Counted from the stretch's first letter, positions 11,160-23,559 are shown. The stretch is 64,000 nucleotides of DNA from Mytilus edulis (GCF_963676685.1 NC_092346.1:30207133-30271132); one strand, 5' to 3'. A program made the numbers and translations. Notes: generated from the letters alone by a model not told the origin.

Positions 11160-11440
11160 CCCAGGTAAAGGGGAAGTTTGGAACCCCGCTAACATTCTGC
11201 AGTCCCAAGTCAGGAGCCTGTAATTCAGTTGTTGTCGTTTGTTTATTTGTTATATATTTGTTTTTCGTTTGTTTATTTGTTATATATTTGTTTTTCGTTC
11301 ATTTTTTGTTCATAAATTATGGCTTTGCTCATTGTTGAAGGACGTACGATGACCTATAGTTGTAAATTTCTGTGTCATTTGGTCTCTTGTGGAGAATGTT
11401 CTAATTGGCAATAATACCACATCTTCTTTTTTATATAATA
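11160..11440 (-). repeat. Repeat A, reverse copy
   Basis: The reverse complement matches the 3' two thirds of repeat A, from the 'accatgtcccaggt' block to 'gtggtattattgccaat'. A 34-bp piece (GTTTGTTTATTTGTTATATA core) is tandemly doubled at about 11236-11302. The stretch 10318-11159 has no recognised feature beyond a 22-bp direct repeat (GGCTAACGGGTATTG) at about 10363-10400. Confidence 0.7.
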
Positions 11441-11670
11441 AAAGAATACCTAAGTCTTGATGACAGTTGTATTGTGACCTGTTCAACATGTCTACGAAAT
11501 AAACCAATCATATTTTAGAACACATAATCATATATAGCAATCCGCACGACAGCCTAAGTTATTAAGCAATAACAATGACAACTGTTTAACAAAATAAGTT
11601 GTTCATTTAAGGTTTACCCCTGCACACGTTGTTATATAAAAATAAGGATGAGTGGTATGATTGCCAATGA

Positions 11671-12105
11671 TAGAATCATATTCAAAACAGTGTAGCTGTG
11701 GCCATTGATTGACAACCTTAAATTATCCCATTGACTGGGGCAGATTATGTGAACGTTTGTCTGTAACAACCGCTGCTCACTATGTACTTGTTAAAGGCAC
11801 TTAAACTGTGGGGTCACACCTAAATAAAGAAATTAGAAAAACTAATCAGGAATAACACGATGTTTTGATTTATATCAATAATATAAATCAAAACATAAAG
11901 TTATTCCTGATTAATTTTTCGAACTATTTTAATATTAAAGGCGTTAAGAACCTTTGGTGACCCCACAGTTTAAATTCTATAATAAGTAAGTAGTGAGCAG
12001 TTGTCGTTACAGACACACGTTCACCTAATCTGCCCCAGTCAATGGGATAATTTAAGGTTGTCATTAATCAATGGCCACAGCTACACTGTTTTGAATATGA
12101 TTCTA
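11671..12105. mobile_element. Foldback MITE, family F1, copy 3
   Basis: Nearly identical to the copy at 1091-1535, with the same GAATCATATTC ends and TA flanks, but about 10 bp shorter through a small loss in the left arm. It sits directly after a short piece of repeat A (11648-11670), so it probably inserted into that repeat. Confidence 0.8.
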
Positions 12106-12109
12106 TACG

Positions 12110-12500
12110 TATTCAACATTTTAAAGAACATTTTACTCTTAACAATAACCACAATAAACCTATTTCTCGTATCAAACATAAACTAAAAGAACTAGCCAAG
12201 GAATTTGTTTTTGTCCCGGCCGATAAAGCTGCTAATAATATTATTATTGTTTGACGTAAGTTTTACATTGAGGTTCTACAAAAAGAAATCACCAATTCAC
12301 CAACATTCCAACTGACTCCATTTTCAGAAAACGACATCTGTAACAAACCTAAACTTTTAGCTACCGCTTTACAAGCAGAACCAAAAACAATGAAAGTCCC
12401 AACTATGTATTGGCTTCCGAAACTACACAAAACACCTTACAAATATAGATTTATTTCGTCTTCAAGCCATTGTTACTATACTATATATAAAAATATTAAT
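12110..12500 (+). pseudogene. N-terminal relic of a reverse-transcriptase element
   Basis: Plus-strand translation gives FVFVPADKAANNIIIV, a stop, then after a gap VPTMYWLPKLHKTPYKYRFI. This is the conserved N-terminal part of the same mussel reverse-transcriptase family whose catalytic part is at 22380-23368. An in-frame TGA after IIIV and loss of the following palm domain make it dead. Confidence 0.65.
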
Positions 12501-12544
12501 TTTCGCGAACCATTTAGGTCACGGAAATTCCAAAATATGGCATC

Positions 12545-12990
12545 AGTAAGGAGAGTTGTGCAAATAATGTGAATACACAGAACCCCCATCCAAATTATCT
12601 CCAGCTAAAAGTATTCATCTTTTTCTATTTTATATGTACTAACAATGTTCCATTTTTCTATAATTTCGATTAAAATATTCCAAAATCTGAGTAAAATTAG
12701 ATAGAATGCCCCAAATAAACATTGTCTGATTGGTTGAAGTACTGTGGCGTCGATGCTTAGCATAATAAGCCTCGATGTAAAGCACACGCTTCACAGGAAG
12801 AAGGAGAGTTTTACAAATAATGATAATACACAGATCCTCCATCCTATTTTTATTTTGATGGAAATGTTGCAGTGTTCATCATTTCTGTTTTGATTCTGCT
12901 CACAAAATTCCATTTTTTCTATAATTCCGATTTAGATATGTGGAACCCGCAATAAAAATAGATGGCCTCAATCACGTGGTTTCAATGATT
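12545..12990 (+). repeat. Diverged tandem duplication, about 245-bp unit
   Basis: The word AAGGAGAGTT followed by CAAATAATG and AATACACAGA occurs at about 12547 and 12796, and the following 180 bp also align loosely (ATTCCATTTTTTCTATAATT). It has no coding capacity. Positions 12991-13037 and 13096-13854 hold nothing else recognised. Confidence 0.55.
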
Positions 12991-13037
12991 TAATAGCAAC
13001 GCAAAAAATTCCATTAATCATGTTGTACTTTGTTACC

Positions 13038-13095
13038 AATCGGAACTACTCGGCCTTTCTGGTTGCACGAAGTGAATAGCCGAGTAGTTCCGATT
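13038..13095. repeat. Perfect 17-bp inverted repeat with 24-bp loop
   Basis: AATCGGAACTACTCGGC (13038-13054) is exactly complementary to GCCGAGTAGTTCCGATT (13079-13095). It lies in otherwise unremarkable DNA and could be the remnant of a very short foldback element. Confidence 0.75.
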
Positions 13096-13854
13096 GACGA
13101 TTGTTACATAAGCCGAATCACACATACGATCTTTGCGCTTAAATGTAGTTCTTGGTGAAGTATACAGGTAACTTCGTTTACGAAAATTTATACACACTTT
13201 TTCATTAACATATTATCAGACTTTTGCATATTCACGTTTTTTTATGCTGAACTGTAGTCGAATTCAATTCTATACATTTTTTTTTACGTGAAGCAGTAGG
13301 AGTAAGAATATTTTTTAGCGCCAATTTAAGCAGTTTCATCACGAAGAACAAAATTATTTATTGTTATTTTCGTGAAATTTTAGTCATATAGTTTATCAAT
13401 TAGAGAATTTTTTGTAAGTATTACTTATTCATGTTAAGGTTCTACTGATGTGCTTCTCTATACCTTTTTGACGGTCCGTTTTATCCCATTTATCTCAATA
13501 CTATCTCCGATGACAGAAATGTCAACTCGACCTATTCGAAACGACGAAAGTGAAAATCCATCTATTTGATGAAATAATTTTTTCTTCAACGGTTCATGCA
13601 TTATTTTTGTATTATTTGATAACCAATCACATTCACGTTGCATGTTTGCATGAAAATGGTTATGTATTGGTGAATTGTAAGGGCGATGCAACATGCGAGG
13701 TCAGTGCGCGATCACGTGACATTATTTGTAAACAAACATGCTCCCCGTGTAACACGTGTCTGGATTATCCTTTCAAAGTGTTGTGAATTTTTCAATCACT
13801 ATTTTATGATATATTTCTTTTTGTTTTCAGGTTTGCATATTAGTAGTCCAAGTG

Positions 13855-14020
13855 AATACACCTTATCGCTATTTGTCCGCCATTGCTGGAAATCACACAG
13901 GTTCCCGTAAAATTTTGACGTCATAAAACAAAATGTCTGACGCCACAATGGAAAAGTGATTGTTGTTGACGTCAAAAGTTCAAGCGGACGGGTCAGCCGG
14001 GAATAGCGATAAGGTGTATT
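13855..14020. mobile_element. 166-bp MITE with CACCTTATCGCTATTT ends
   Basis: AATACACCTTATCGCTATTT at the left is mirrored by AATAGCGATAAGGTGTATT at the right, followed inward by GTCCGC and GCGGAC. The interior is short and includes two GACGTCA-type palindromes. Confidence 0.75.
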
Positions 14021-14205
14021 AGACATAGTTCTGAGTCGTGTGTGGTTTTTTTTTTTATTGAATTAGAAGGTAAGTCTACATAAGTTATATTTAACTTAAG
14101 TTTAAAAAGATGACTCCACTTTCACTCTATATTTAAAACCCGCATACTAATTTAAACAGCATTTGCTCTGCTTGAATGTTAATTTGCCCCTTCCCCGTCA
14201 TTTCC

Positions 14206-14356
14206 CAGTGACGGATCCAGGAATTTTCATATGTGGGGGCCCACTGACTGACCTAAGAGGGGGCCCGCTCCAGTCACGCTTCAGTGATTCTTTATATAAG
14301 CAACCAAATTTTTTCCCAAAAAGGGGGGGCCGGGCCCCCCTCTAAATCCGCCTCTG
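14206..14356 (+). mobile_element. hAT-like MITE with CAGTGACGGATCC end and G-run, copy 1
   Basis: It starts CAGTGACGGATCCAGGAATT and ends CTAAATCCGCCTCTG. The interior carries GGGGGCCCACTGACTG and a G/C homopolymer tract. A second copy is at 19446-19596. No clean target duplication was found. Confidence 0.6.
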
Positions 14357-14526
14357 TTACCCTTTTAAATTTGCGCAAAAGTCATACTTTCAGTCCATTT
14401 CGTTAACGGCTGATTTGTGATTTTACCATCTTAACTGCAATTTTCATATTGAACACATTTGACCATTCAGTATGAGTTCCCAAGTTTTTGACTTATATGA
14501 AGGAGGCTTTAGGTCATGTTTTCCTA

Positions 14527-14963
14527 AACACCTTATTGCTATTTGTCTGTCTGGATTGTTATACCCATAAAATCAGATAGTGATGAATATGCAAGTTTCC
14601 AACAATCCCAGAAAATACACCTTATTGCTATTTAGTCCAATCTGGCAAAACCAGTCACATGTAAAACTTCCTGTTTGGGTCATGCGGCTGAAAATAGAGG
14701 TTTTTCAGTAGAGAGCTGAGGGAGGAAAAACTTTAGAAAGCGATTATCAAGAAACTTTAATATAGTATGATCCACTTTTTTCGAAATTAAATTGAAGTAA
14801 AAATTATTTTGTTTTAAGTATTTACGGTAAGTTAAAAGGGTTTTCATTAAAAAGTATTGTGCATGGTGAATTGTTTCAACGGCCCCCAGATAGCTTCAAC
14901 TGGATGAAAAAGTTGTGTAATGTTAGAACTTATCCGGTATGGAATAAATAGCGATTAGGTGTA
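14527..14963. mobile_element. Second cluster of CACCTTATTGCTATTT termini
   Basis: Forward termini lie at about 14527 and 14614 and a reverse terminus, AATAGCGATTAGGTGTATT, at 14945-14963. The pair 14614-14963 looks like a 350-bp relative of the MITE at 13855-14020; the extra terminus at 14527 may belong to a broken copy. Confidence 0.5.
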
Positions 14964-16406
14964 TTGACATCCACGGAAAAAAATAGGAAGTAAGGTGCAT
15001 GTACACATGTATCTCCCCTTTAGGTTTTGATAAATATTGGATATCACATTAAGAAGTTATAAAACTGTATTCTTTGAATATGTTTCTAGCGTAACATGCA
15101 CGCTTAGTACTGCTTTTTATCAGATATTTTATAACTTATGTCTTAAAATTCGGGTTTTATCCATTCCAATAGGTGGATTAGTTAATGAGAAAAATGCTCT
15201 GTTCACTAACTCAGCAATGCTTTAACTGTTGTGAATGTGAGCTCCCTTTTGCTATTATTAGAATCTAGATTTACATCATTCATTTTCAACTTATGAGTTC
15301 TCCTTTCATTCTAAAGGTAGATTTCAATGTCTGCTGGTCACTTGACAAGAAAATGCACTCAATGATATTATTTGCCTCAATTTACACCTGGAATGCAGAT
15401 TTTTCACTAAAATAAATGTCGTTTACTTAGTAATAAATAGTTTTGTATATTACTATCATATTCATGTTTTCATTTGACATTACGAAAGTGCTTTTGAGAT
15501 CCAGGATTCTGACTTGAATAAACAGTGTTTGTAACACACATGGTTTCAACCGTTTCTTTCCCTTCCCTTAAAAGTATCTTTCAGTTTTAAAACTACCTGA
15601 TAATAATACAGAGTTCACACCTAATTTGAATTGGATTGACATTAACTAATTTGAATTAGTTTAATTCACATTTGAAAAGGTTTACATCCTACCATCAATT
15701 GTAATTTGAATTGCAATTCGCCTCAAATTAGCTTAGCTGTCTGAATGACGTTTACTTTTAATTTGTATTAACAAAAACATAGTTCAAATGCGAATGTAAG
15801 TGAATTGTTTGTCTATCTATGGTCAATTTTTAGCCACATTGTTGAATTTTATTTATGGAGCTTACTTTTCATTTACATAAATTTAAGATTAATATTTCTG
15901 AGTGGTACGTTACTTATAAAGGGGGTGGATTCCCAGATATTTAATGAAATTGTATTCAGTTTATGGTTTGTGGGCCTCTTATTTGGGGTTATTGATATCA
16001 ATTGAGGTGTAAGAGGGAAACCAAAATAGTGAAAGATCATTGAAAACCTGATCTATTAAAGTTCATTGATACATGTGTATGTTTAATCAGCCAGTCAATT
16101 TAGGTATTTAGAAATCCAAGATTCAATAAAAAATGAATTCTTGGGAATATGTAGAATTATTCACTCAAGGTGCAATCAAACTTATTTATTTCACTTTTTG
16201 ATTTCTCTTTATTTCTTGGTCTCTTAGTAGGTGTTGCAGATTAGAAGTATTTTCGTACCATAGTATTGTTAGTGTTCCGGATCCTGTTCAGTAGTTAATA
16301 GTGAAAATTTAGGTAAGTTTACATTATGTTTATAAATAAACTAAGCCCATGCTAAACTAACTCTAATCTTGCTGTATTTTCCTCAAAATTTTTGAAATAC
16401 ACTTGC
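14964..16406. other. AT-rich stretch, nothing recognised
   Basis: No convincing gene, RNA or repeat was seen. The short open frames here lack homology that I can recognise and lack splice context. Confidence 0.4.
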
Positions 16407-16696
16407 ATAATATAATAAGAGATTGGCATCAGCTTTCTTCTTCACACTGCCCTCAAAACTCAGTGGCAAAATGACTAGTCTTAGGCAAAAAAATAGTATA
16501 TGTTTGTTTACCGTTACCTGATGACCTACCCTAATTTTAGCGCTAACCCTAAGTCATTTATTTTCCTCTTAAAAGTGAAAAATAAATAGAACTTGTGTCA
16601 CGAGGGTAATAAGGGTTGCCAATAAATAATATAATAAGAGATTGGCATATATAATTATAATAAGCTTGCTTCTTCACACCACCCTCAAAACTCATT
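16407..16696 (+). repeat. Direct repeat pair of about 70 bp
   Basis: The block ATAATAAGAGATTGGCAT, followed by CTTCTTCACAC and CCCTCAAAACTCA, occurs at about 16412 and 16629, separated by about 150 bp. Confidence 0.6.
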
Positions 16697-17334
16697 TTAG
16701 AATTGATAGCAATACAGTTTTTGTGTCTTTTATTAAACTTAACATTTATACGTTATTCACACACTTTAACAGTGCTTATTGAAAATTGTACCAAAAAAAA
16801 CGTTAAGTAGGCGGTACTAAGACTGGAAGAAAATTAAGACGCTTAACATTTTTTTATATGACCAGAACAATTTCGTTGTGTTGTATATAATGCTATCATG
16901 TTGTCTGCGTCTTCGTACTGAGACTTATTTCGTTTGCTGCAGTAACTTTAGTTCTGGTGAATGGATCTCTGAAAATTTTATACTTGGAGGTTGAATACCA
17001 CCATAGGAAGGTGGGGATAGAACTTGGGGGTTATAGTCTCAATAGTTTTGGAATTGGGGGCTACAAAAAAAAGCCGAAATGAGCATTTTTCTTGGTTTCC
17101 GCATATTTACTTTAGTATAAGTAAATAGAAATCTGTGAAATTTAAACACAAGATAATAATGAACATAATGGAAAGGTACATCAATGGATTGTTTTTATAC
17201 GCTCGTCAAAATTTTGACAGGACATATTATGGTACAGAAATGTCTGGTGTCCGGCTGTCTGGCGTAAACATGTCTCACCATAACTTGAGAACGACTTATC
17301 CAAATGCCATGAAATTTAATATAGTTGTTTCTTA

Positions 17335-18100
17335 TGATGGTCAAATGATCTGTTTTTGGTGAAAATAAAATTGTTGAGTTACTGCACTTTATAACTAAAC
17401 AAGGGGGGGGGGGGGTGTCTTTATCACACTGTATCTCAAAAACCATTCTTGATTATGACTTAAAACTTTAAACACTTCTTAGTTATATTAATCTCAATAT
17501 CTGTGTACTTTTTGGTGATGATTCAAAATTTCATTTTTGAATTGTTGGGTATTTTGTAAAAAAGGGGGAGGTTTTTTTCCATGTCGGCCATATCTCAAAA
17601 ACAAATTATGATTTTTGCTTCAAACTTTACACATGTCTTTGTTATATTATCCTAAAGATCTGTATACTTTTTGGTGATGATTCAAATTTTGAGTTATTAG
17701 TATTTTAAAAATGATTTATGATTACTGCTATAAACTTTACACACTTCTTTGTTTTATTCATCTAAAGATCTGTGTACTTTTTGCTGATTGATTCAAAATT
17801 TTATTTTTGAGTTATTGAGTATTTTGTAAAAGAGGGGAGAGTTTTTTACATGTCGCACTGTATCTCAAAAATAATTTATGATTGTTGCTTAAAACTTTAC
17901 ACACTTCTTTGCTTATATTAATCTTAAGATCTGTAAACTATTTGGTTTAATTCAAAATTTTATTTAAGTAATATTTAGTTTTTTGGAAGAAAAAAACCCA
18001 GGTGAGGGTGGGGGGGTTCACATGTCCAGCTGTGTCTCAAAATCAATATATGGTTTTCGCTTAAAACTTTCTCAGAAACTATTTATGATTATTGCATAAG
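17335..18100 (+). repeat. Degenerate tandem repeat with G-runs, four units
   Basis: The block ATCTGTGTACTTTTTGGTGA recurs in diverged form at about 17499, 17658, 17768 and 17929, each followed by ATTCAAAATTT and preceded by ACTTTACACACTTCTTTG. Long G-runs (for example 17403-17415) recur between units. The array is old, with variable unit length of 110-161 bp. Positions 16697-17334 and 18101-18829 hold nothing recognised. Confidence 0.6.
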
Positions 18101-18829
18101 ACTTCCACATAACTAATTTTGCTACAACCAAATGTCCTGAAACTTATACGCAATGTATTTTATCATAAAACACAAATCAAGTTGATATTTTTTTGGTGTC
18201 ACTTTATAATCATTATTGAGTTATTTCCCACTATAAATCCAAAACCTGCAAATGTTAAATGTTATGAGACCTTTACACAATACATACTGATTACTACATA
18301 ATAAGTACAATAAAGTGTATTATATTAAAAACGATCGCAATTTAAACCGATAAATGTGTACGGAAAGGAGTCATGATCACTGACCGAAAGGAAATTAAAT
18401 ATTTAAAGAGTTAGGAATTGGGTTCCTCCTAGAATTAAAGTAGGAAAATAGGTGAGAAGATACGAAGTGAAATACCTTCTCTCACTCTGAGTCTCAGTGA
18501 CTGCTGTGGAAAGTAAACTTGGAAATGATAGTTCAAAAAATAAACACAATAGGCCTAATTGCATTGTTCATACACTTTTATCTGGGATTGGCTATTTTGT
18601 AACTATTTTACATGTGCAGTTAATTAGTTTTGAAAATAATATTATCCAGCTACATGTATACATGTACATGTGTCAACGAAACAACGGCAATCGTATCCCT
18701 CAGAGCAATCTGCTCTTTGATTTTTTTGGGGGGAGGGTTCCAAACCAGTTGTTTATAAGTTGCAAATCAGGCCATTACTTTTCTTAATTTAATTGTTGCT
18801 TACTTAACATGTCTAGACTGTTTTTTTCT

Positions 18830-18910
18830 CACTTTTTAAGGCTGTATGGTTGCCTATAATTACTTTGTTATTTTAACCTCTGGAAAGCTGTCTCATTGGA
18901 AATTATACCA
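18830..18910 (-). repeat. Fragment of repeat A (reverse)
   Basis: The reverse complement matches the 5' end of repeat A ('gtggtataatttccaatgagac', then 'aattataggcaacc'). Confidence 0.5.
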
Positions 18911-19445
18911 CATATATACAGATTTTTATATGGATTGTAGACCTGAAAAAGATTTTCAAAGTTGAATATGCTGCAAACTTCAAACAACCTACTAACTACT
19001 TAATTACCATGCATGTCTATCATGAAACTTTTGATCAGAACTATATATAAGTGATTTCACCATTTCTTCATATGTGTACCACTATCAATCAACAGAACAA
19101 ATGCAAATTATTTTTTTAATATTTGCATATGGTTTCCTTTAATTTCTCACATCTATTTTATTTGAATTTAGGGAAATAAGTATTATGTATATAAACAGAC
19201 AAAACAAATCTCATGTCGATATATAACATGTACAACAATCAAACATCAACCCACACCAAACTGGCTGTAGTTGAAAAACATCAAAAGGGAAAATACAGTG
19301 AAATTTGGAGAATTTATATTATCATATGTACATGCATTTGAAATATATTTAAAATATTTTTTTCAAATTTTTTAGTTTTAGGTTCCACCTAGCTACCATA
19401 TTAGAAAACTGGGATTTAAACGCTAGTCTATTAGAGGGATATTTC

Positions 19446-19596
19446 CAGTGGCGAATCCAGAAATTTTCATAAGTGGGGGTCCACTGACTGCCTAAGAGAG
19501 GGCCCACTCTGATCATGCTCCAGTGGTTCTCTAAATAATCAACCATTTTCTTTCCAGACAAGGGGGGGGGGGGGGGGGCCTCTTAATTCGCCTTTG
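19446..19596 (+). mobile_element. hAT-like MITE with G-run, copy 2
   Basis: It starts CAGTGGCGAATCCAGAAATT and ends TAATTCGCCTTTG, with the same internal blocks as the copy at 14206 and a longer G-run (19562-19578). ATTTC flanks it on both sides, a weak target-duplication candidate. The stretch 19597-20540 has no recognised feature. Confidence 0.6.
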
Positions 19597-20540
19597 ATTT
19601 CATTGGTTGTAATTTTTATTTTATCATGAATCAGATTTGAACACGACTTGGGGAATGAAGGTAAAGACCGAATGTCAGTTTTAGTCTTATATATGTACTT
19701 TAATTTGAGTCTTATATGTATTTATGTGTACATATATCACTGATTCAGTGGCGATGGTGAATAGCTCTATATAGACACTGACAAGTCTTAGATTACATTT
19801 TATAGTTTTGAATGTTTCTTCATCAGTTGACTAGACTAAAATTAGGTGGAGGTATGTGTTTATTTCCAACAGAGGGGCACTCATGCTCAACCTATATCAG
19901 TTTGTGCATGAAGCGATTGATAGTTGCCAGACACTGAATGATTATACCACAGATTTGTGAAAGTTTTAACCTATGCATATATACTTTAAATATGATAAAA
20001 AAAAAATCATGTCTTTTTCAGGACTTCTGATCCAACCATGTAGAATGGCATGTTATTGAGATATGGTTCTGGTTGATGGAAGTTCATGAAGGACCTGTAG
20101 TACAAAGTATATCACTGGATTGAGCTCTCTGTCAAAGTGTATTATTAAAGTGCTTTGCTTTGAGCTTGGTTCATTGTTATGCAATTCATTCTTTGTGAAA
20201 TAAAGATTTTACAGACAACTCTCATGTACAAGGATGTCTGCAAGTATTATCATTTCTATGTACAATGTAAGTAACAGGGAGATAAAAGCATTTTTTGTTT
20301 GTTTGAACCAAACATTATTTGTCCATTGACCAAATTTGTTTTGCTTTCACCAGCTTTGAAGGAGATATTATCAAAGAATTGATAGAAAACAGCACAGAAG
20401 CTTACTTTCTAGCTCATCAGGCCCAAGCATCATGTTAGGCATTGTCATTACTAAAAACCAATAAATGTCTTCTAATCTGAGGATCAATTCAACATTTTAA
20501 AGTGTTTTACTAATGATACTGACAAGCCACCACAAAGATA

Positions 20541-21698
20541 TACTGAGTGCCAATGAAAACGCAACACTTTTGTTTTTCAAAAAAGTCTGATAATTTTTAT
20601 TTATTTTATATTAGAACTTTGTAAAGTTGGTTGAAAATGACTTTAAAGACAATTGTCGACAACTTTACGGTTGGGTGATTTTTGGAACAAATGCGAAGTA
20701 AGGGTTATTTTGAACGGACATAAACCGAGTTCACCGCTTTTCAACTTCATCATTTTCACGATTTTGTCATTTAAAGCTAGGCTAATGTCATGAATTTTCC
20801 CGCCCTTATTGTAAGGAAACTGCAATAAACATCTGAGTAAATGCCAAGACTTTCTGACAACCAGCGACATGCAGTTTCGGGCATGATCCAATGAAGCCTT
20901 TCACAGCATACAATAACCCAAATCATCCACAAATTCAACAAAAATGGATCAGTTAATGATAAGCCACATCCCGGGGTTCAAAAAGCAAGAAACGCTCAGC
21001 AAAACCAATACATTTGGTCTTTAACATATCCGATATCGACTCTGATGGATGTCCAAAGGTCACGTGAATTCAATGGTGGTCACGGTAGATCCTATGGAGC
21101 AATTTCAGTAAAGCACCATTTGCGCAGAAATTCAACGGTTAAAGAGGACCACAGCCGACATCTAAACGGCCGTCTGGTGTAAACATCGAATTCTGTAGAC
21201 CAAAAATCATTCATTATGTACCAAAAATCGTCAGTGGTGGTTACATAGACGTTTGGCACCCGCCTTGGCCAAAAGTTGTGCGTTTCGCCAGATTTAGGTC
21301 CGATAGAGCAAATTTTGCATCAGATTTGACATGGTTTAGAAGATGAAAACCACCACCAATATCATAAAGTCAGCTTGAGTTTGCTTTACAGGACAAGTGG
21401 AATAATATTCCTCGAGATAACATTAAACGTCCGGGATGATCAATTCCACGGCTCTGTCAAGATTGCGCTGCACAACGGGGTTGTAACATTTTTTTTAGGA
21501 CTGTGATTTGATGATTCGACATTGGATGTTTCGTTTATCTATTGCGCCCGAAAGATGACAATGAAACATTTTTGTTTGATATCGATCTATTGTTAGAATT
21601 GTTAATTTTCAAGAACAATTCATTTTGAAAGATTATGATTTCTAATATAAATTTTATTTTTGAAAAACCAAGTGTTGCGTTTTCATTGGCACTCAGTA
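20541..21698 (+). mobile_element. Dead Tc1/mariner-type transposon with intact terminal repeats
   Basis: Terminal inverted repeats of at least 27 bp (CTGAGTGCCAATGAAAACGC and its complement) are flanked by TA. The plus strand holds a decayed transposase: a helix-turn-helix relic TITQIIHKFNKNGSVNDKPH, a DLGPIEQIL remnant of the catalytic DLNPIEHIW region, and near the end WNNIPRDNIKR..CQDCAAQRG, typical of Tc1 C termini. Many stops and frameshifts make it inactive. The ends remain similar enough to be recognised by a transposase made elsewhere. Confidence 0.82.
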
Positions 21699-21739
21699 TA
21701 TATAAATAGAACCATACAAATAGTTAGCAAATACAATTA

Positions 21740-22020
21740 AAAAAAGATGTGATATGATTGCCAATGAGACAATTCTCCACAACAGACCAAAATGACATAG
21801 AAATTAACAATAACAGGTTGCCGCACAACCTTCAACAATGAGCAAAGCTAATGCAGCATAGTCAGCTATAAAAGGTCTCGAAATGACAATGTGAAACAAT
21901 TTAAAGGAGAAAAATAACAGGCTTATTTATGTACAAAAAATAAAGAAAAAACGAATATGTAACACGCAAACAAACGACAACCACTGAATTACAGGCTCCT
22001 TATATCATGTTCTCAGATAT
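21740..22020 (+). repeat. Repeat A copy
   Basis: Starts AAAGATGTGATATGATTGCC and follows the repeat A consensus up to 'actgaattacaggctcct', truncated there. Confidence 0.72.
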
Positions 22021-22379
22021 CATCTCCCAATTTAAAAAAATCACGAAAAATTGAACCTATTATGTGTTGCTCTCCTAGCTATAAAATGTATCCAAAATCA
22101 AAGATGTGGAACATACTCTATCATAATCATTTGGTAACTAATGCAATTAGTGTCTCTTCCATGCCTGTCTTGAACATAAAAACTAAACTAAATATAAAAT
22201 AAACAATACTCCTAATGCTCCGGTTGGTTGTCATCGTGCAACACAGTTAATAACACATATAGGAAAATCATAGAACTACATTTATCATAAAACACTGTCA
22301 AACATCCAAACATACTATCCACACTCATCTGTGTCCACACTTGTTCCACTACTAAATTATCTATTCTTCTTACCAGTAC

Positions 22380-23368
22380 ACTTGGTACAATCAAAAACCT
22401 GACCGGCAATAAATTGTTCAAATGAGGCCTTATAAAATAGTGGAATTAATTCCTTTTGGAGTGTCAAGAACTCGTTGGAAGTACTTGATAAATTGCATGT
22501 TTATATTGGTGATTTTGAATCTGTTCAAAGTTTTGATTTTCCTACCCTATATACCACATTGCCTCACATTCTCATTAAGAAAAAATTCACACACCTAATT
22601 AAATGGGCATTTAAAAATTCAGAATGTGAATATATATGTTCAAACTCTTTTAGGTCATTTTTTAGTAGCAATAAACAAAACAAATTCAATTGGACATGCT
22701 TTGATACTATATCTGCCCTTGAACTTTTATTAGATAACATTTTTGTTCGCTTTGGAGATTCCGTATATCGTCAGGTTATCGGAATTCCAATGGGGACTAA
22801 CTGTGCACCACTTATTGCGGACCTTTTTGAGTTACAATTTATGACAAAAATCAACAAAGACCCATCGAAACAACATCTGATACAAAATTTTAATAATACT
22901 TTTAGATATTTGGATGATACTTTAGCTCTCAATAATGACGGCTTCAGTATGTATACTAAAGAAATTTATCCTGTTGAACTTACTTTAAATAAAGCTGATA
23001 TTAACAATGACCACTCCCCTTTCCTCGATCTTGATATATATATCATTAACGGAAAGCTTAGTACTAAAATTTATGATAAAAGAGATGATTTCTCATTTCC
23101 TATCGTTAATTATCCATTTTTAGATGGTGACGTTCCCTTGTCACCATCTTACGGTGTTTATATATCTCAACTTGTACGATTCGCTCGTGTATGTAACAAT
23201 GTTTTAGATTTTAACGAGAGAAATTTATGTATTACTGAAAAATTATTACACCAGGGTTTTCGATATCACAGACTAGTCAAAACATTTACTAAATTTTATC
23301 ATCGGTATAAGGACATCATTCGTAAATATAGCTCAACTACATCTGTGTCAGTACTACACTTCTCATAA
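22380..23368 (+). pseudogene. Penelope-like reverse transcriptase, catalytic domain relic
   Basis: A nearly 300-residue open stretch encodes a reverse transcriptase palm: SFDFPTLYTTLPHILIKKKF, then GIPMGTNCAPLIADLF, then RYLDDTLALNN with the catalytic Asp pair, then SPFLDLDIYI and SYGVYISQLVRFARVC. Reading in frame upstream gives NSGINSFWSVKNSLEVLDKL, but with stops (TGA and TAA around 22400-22435), and no start codon is present; the apparent start at 22475 is a TTG inside the domain. It is therefore a 5'-broken copy. Assignment to Penelope-like elements rests on my memory of similar mussel proteins; a search would settle it. Confidence 0.72.
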
Positions 23369-23559
23369 TCATGCCGAACATGGACAAACATTCGTGTATC
23401 TTCTTCATCAAGGGGTAGATAGGAAGTATCCTTATTGAAATTGCAAAGAATATGTTCACCATGAGTAACATATACATTTTATTAGTCTCTTAAGAAATTT
23501 GAAAATTTTTCGTTTCGTTGTCATCTTCACAGAGAAAACTTCTCTTGGTGTTCTACCAG

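Noticed and set aside
13458..14026. Several overlapping 74-78-codon frames on both strands
   Set aside because: They overlap one another and the MITE at 13855-14020; no homology.
22475..23368. Complete reverse-transcriptase gene starting at 22475
   Set aside because: The first codon is TTG within the domain, and in-frame stops lie just upstream.
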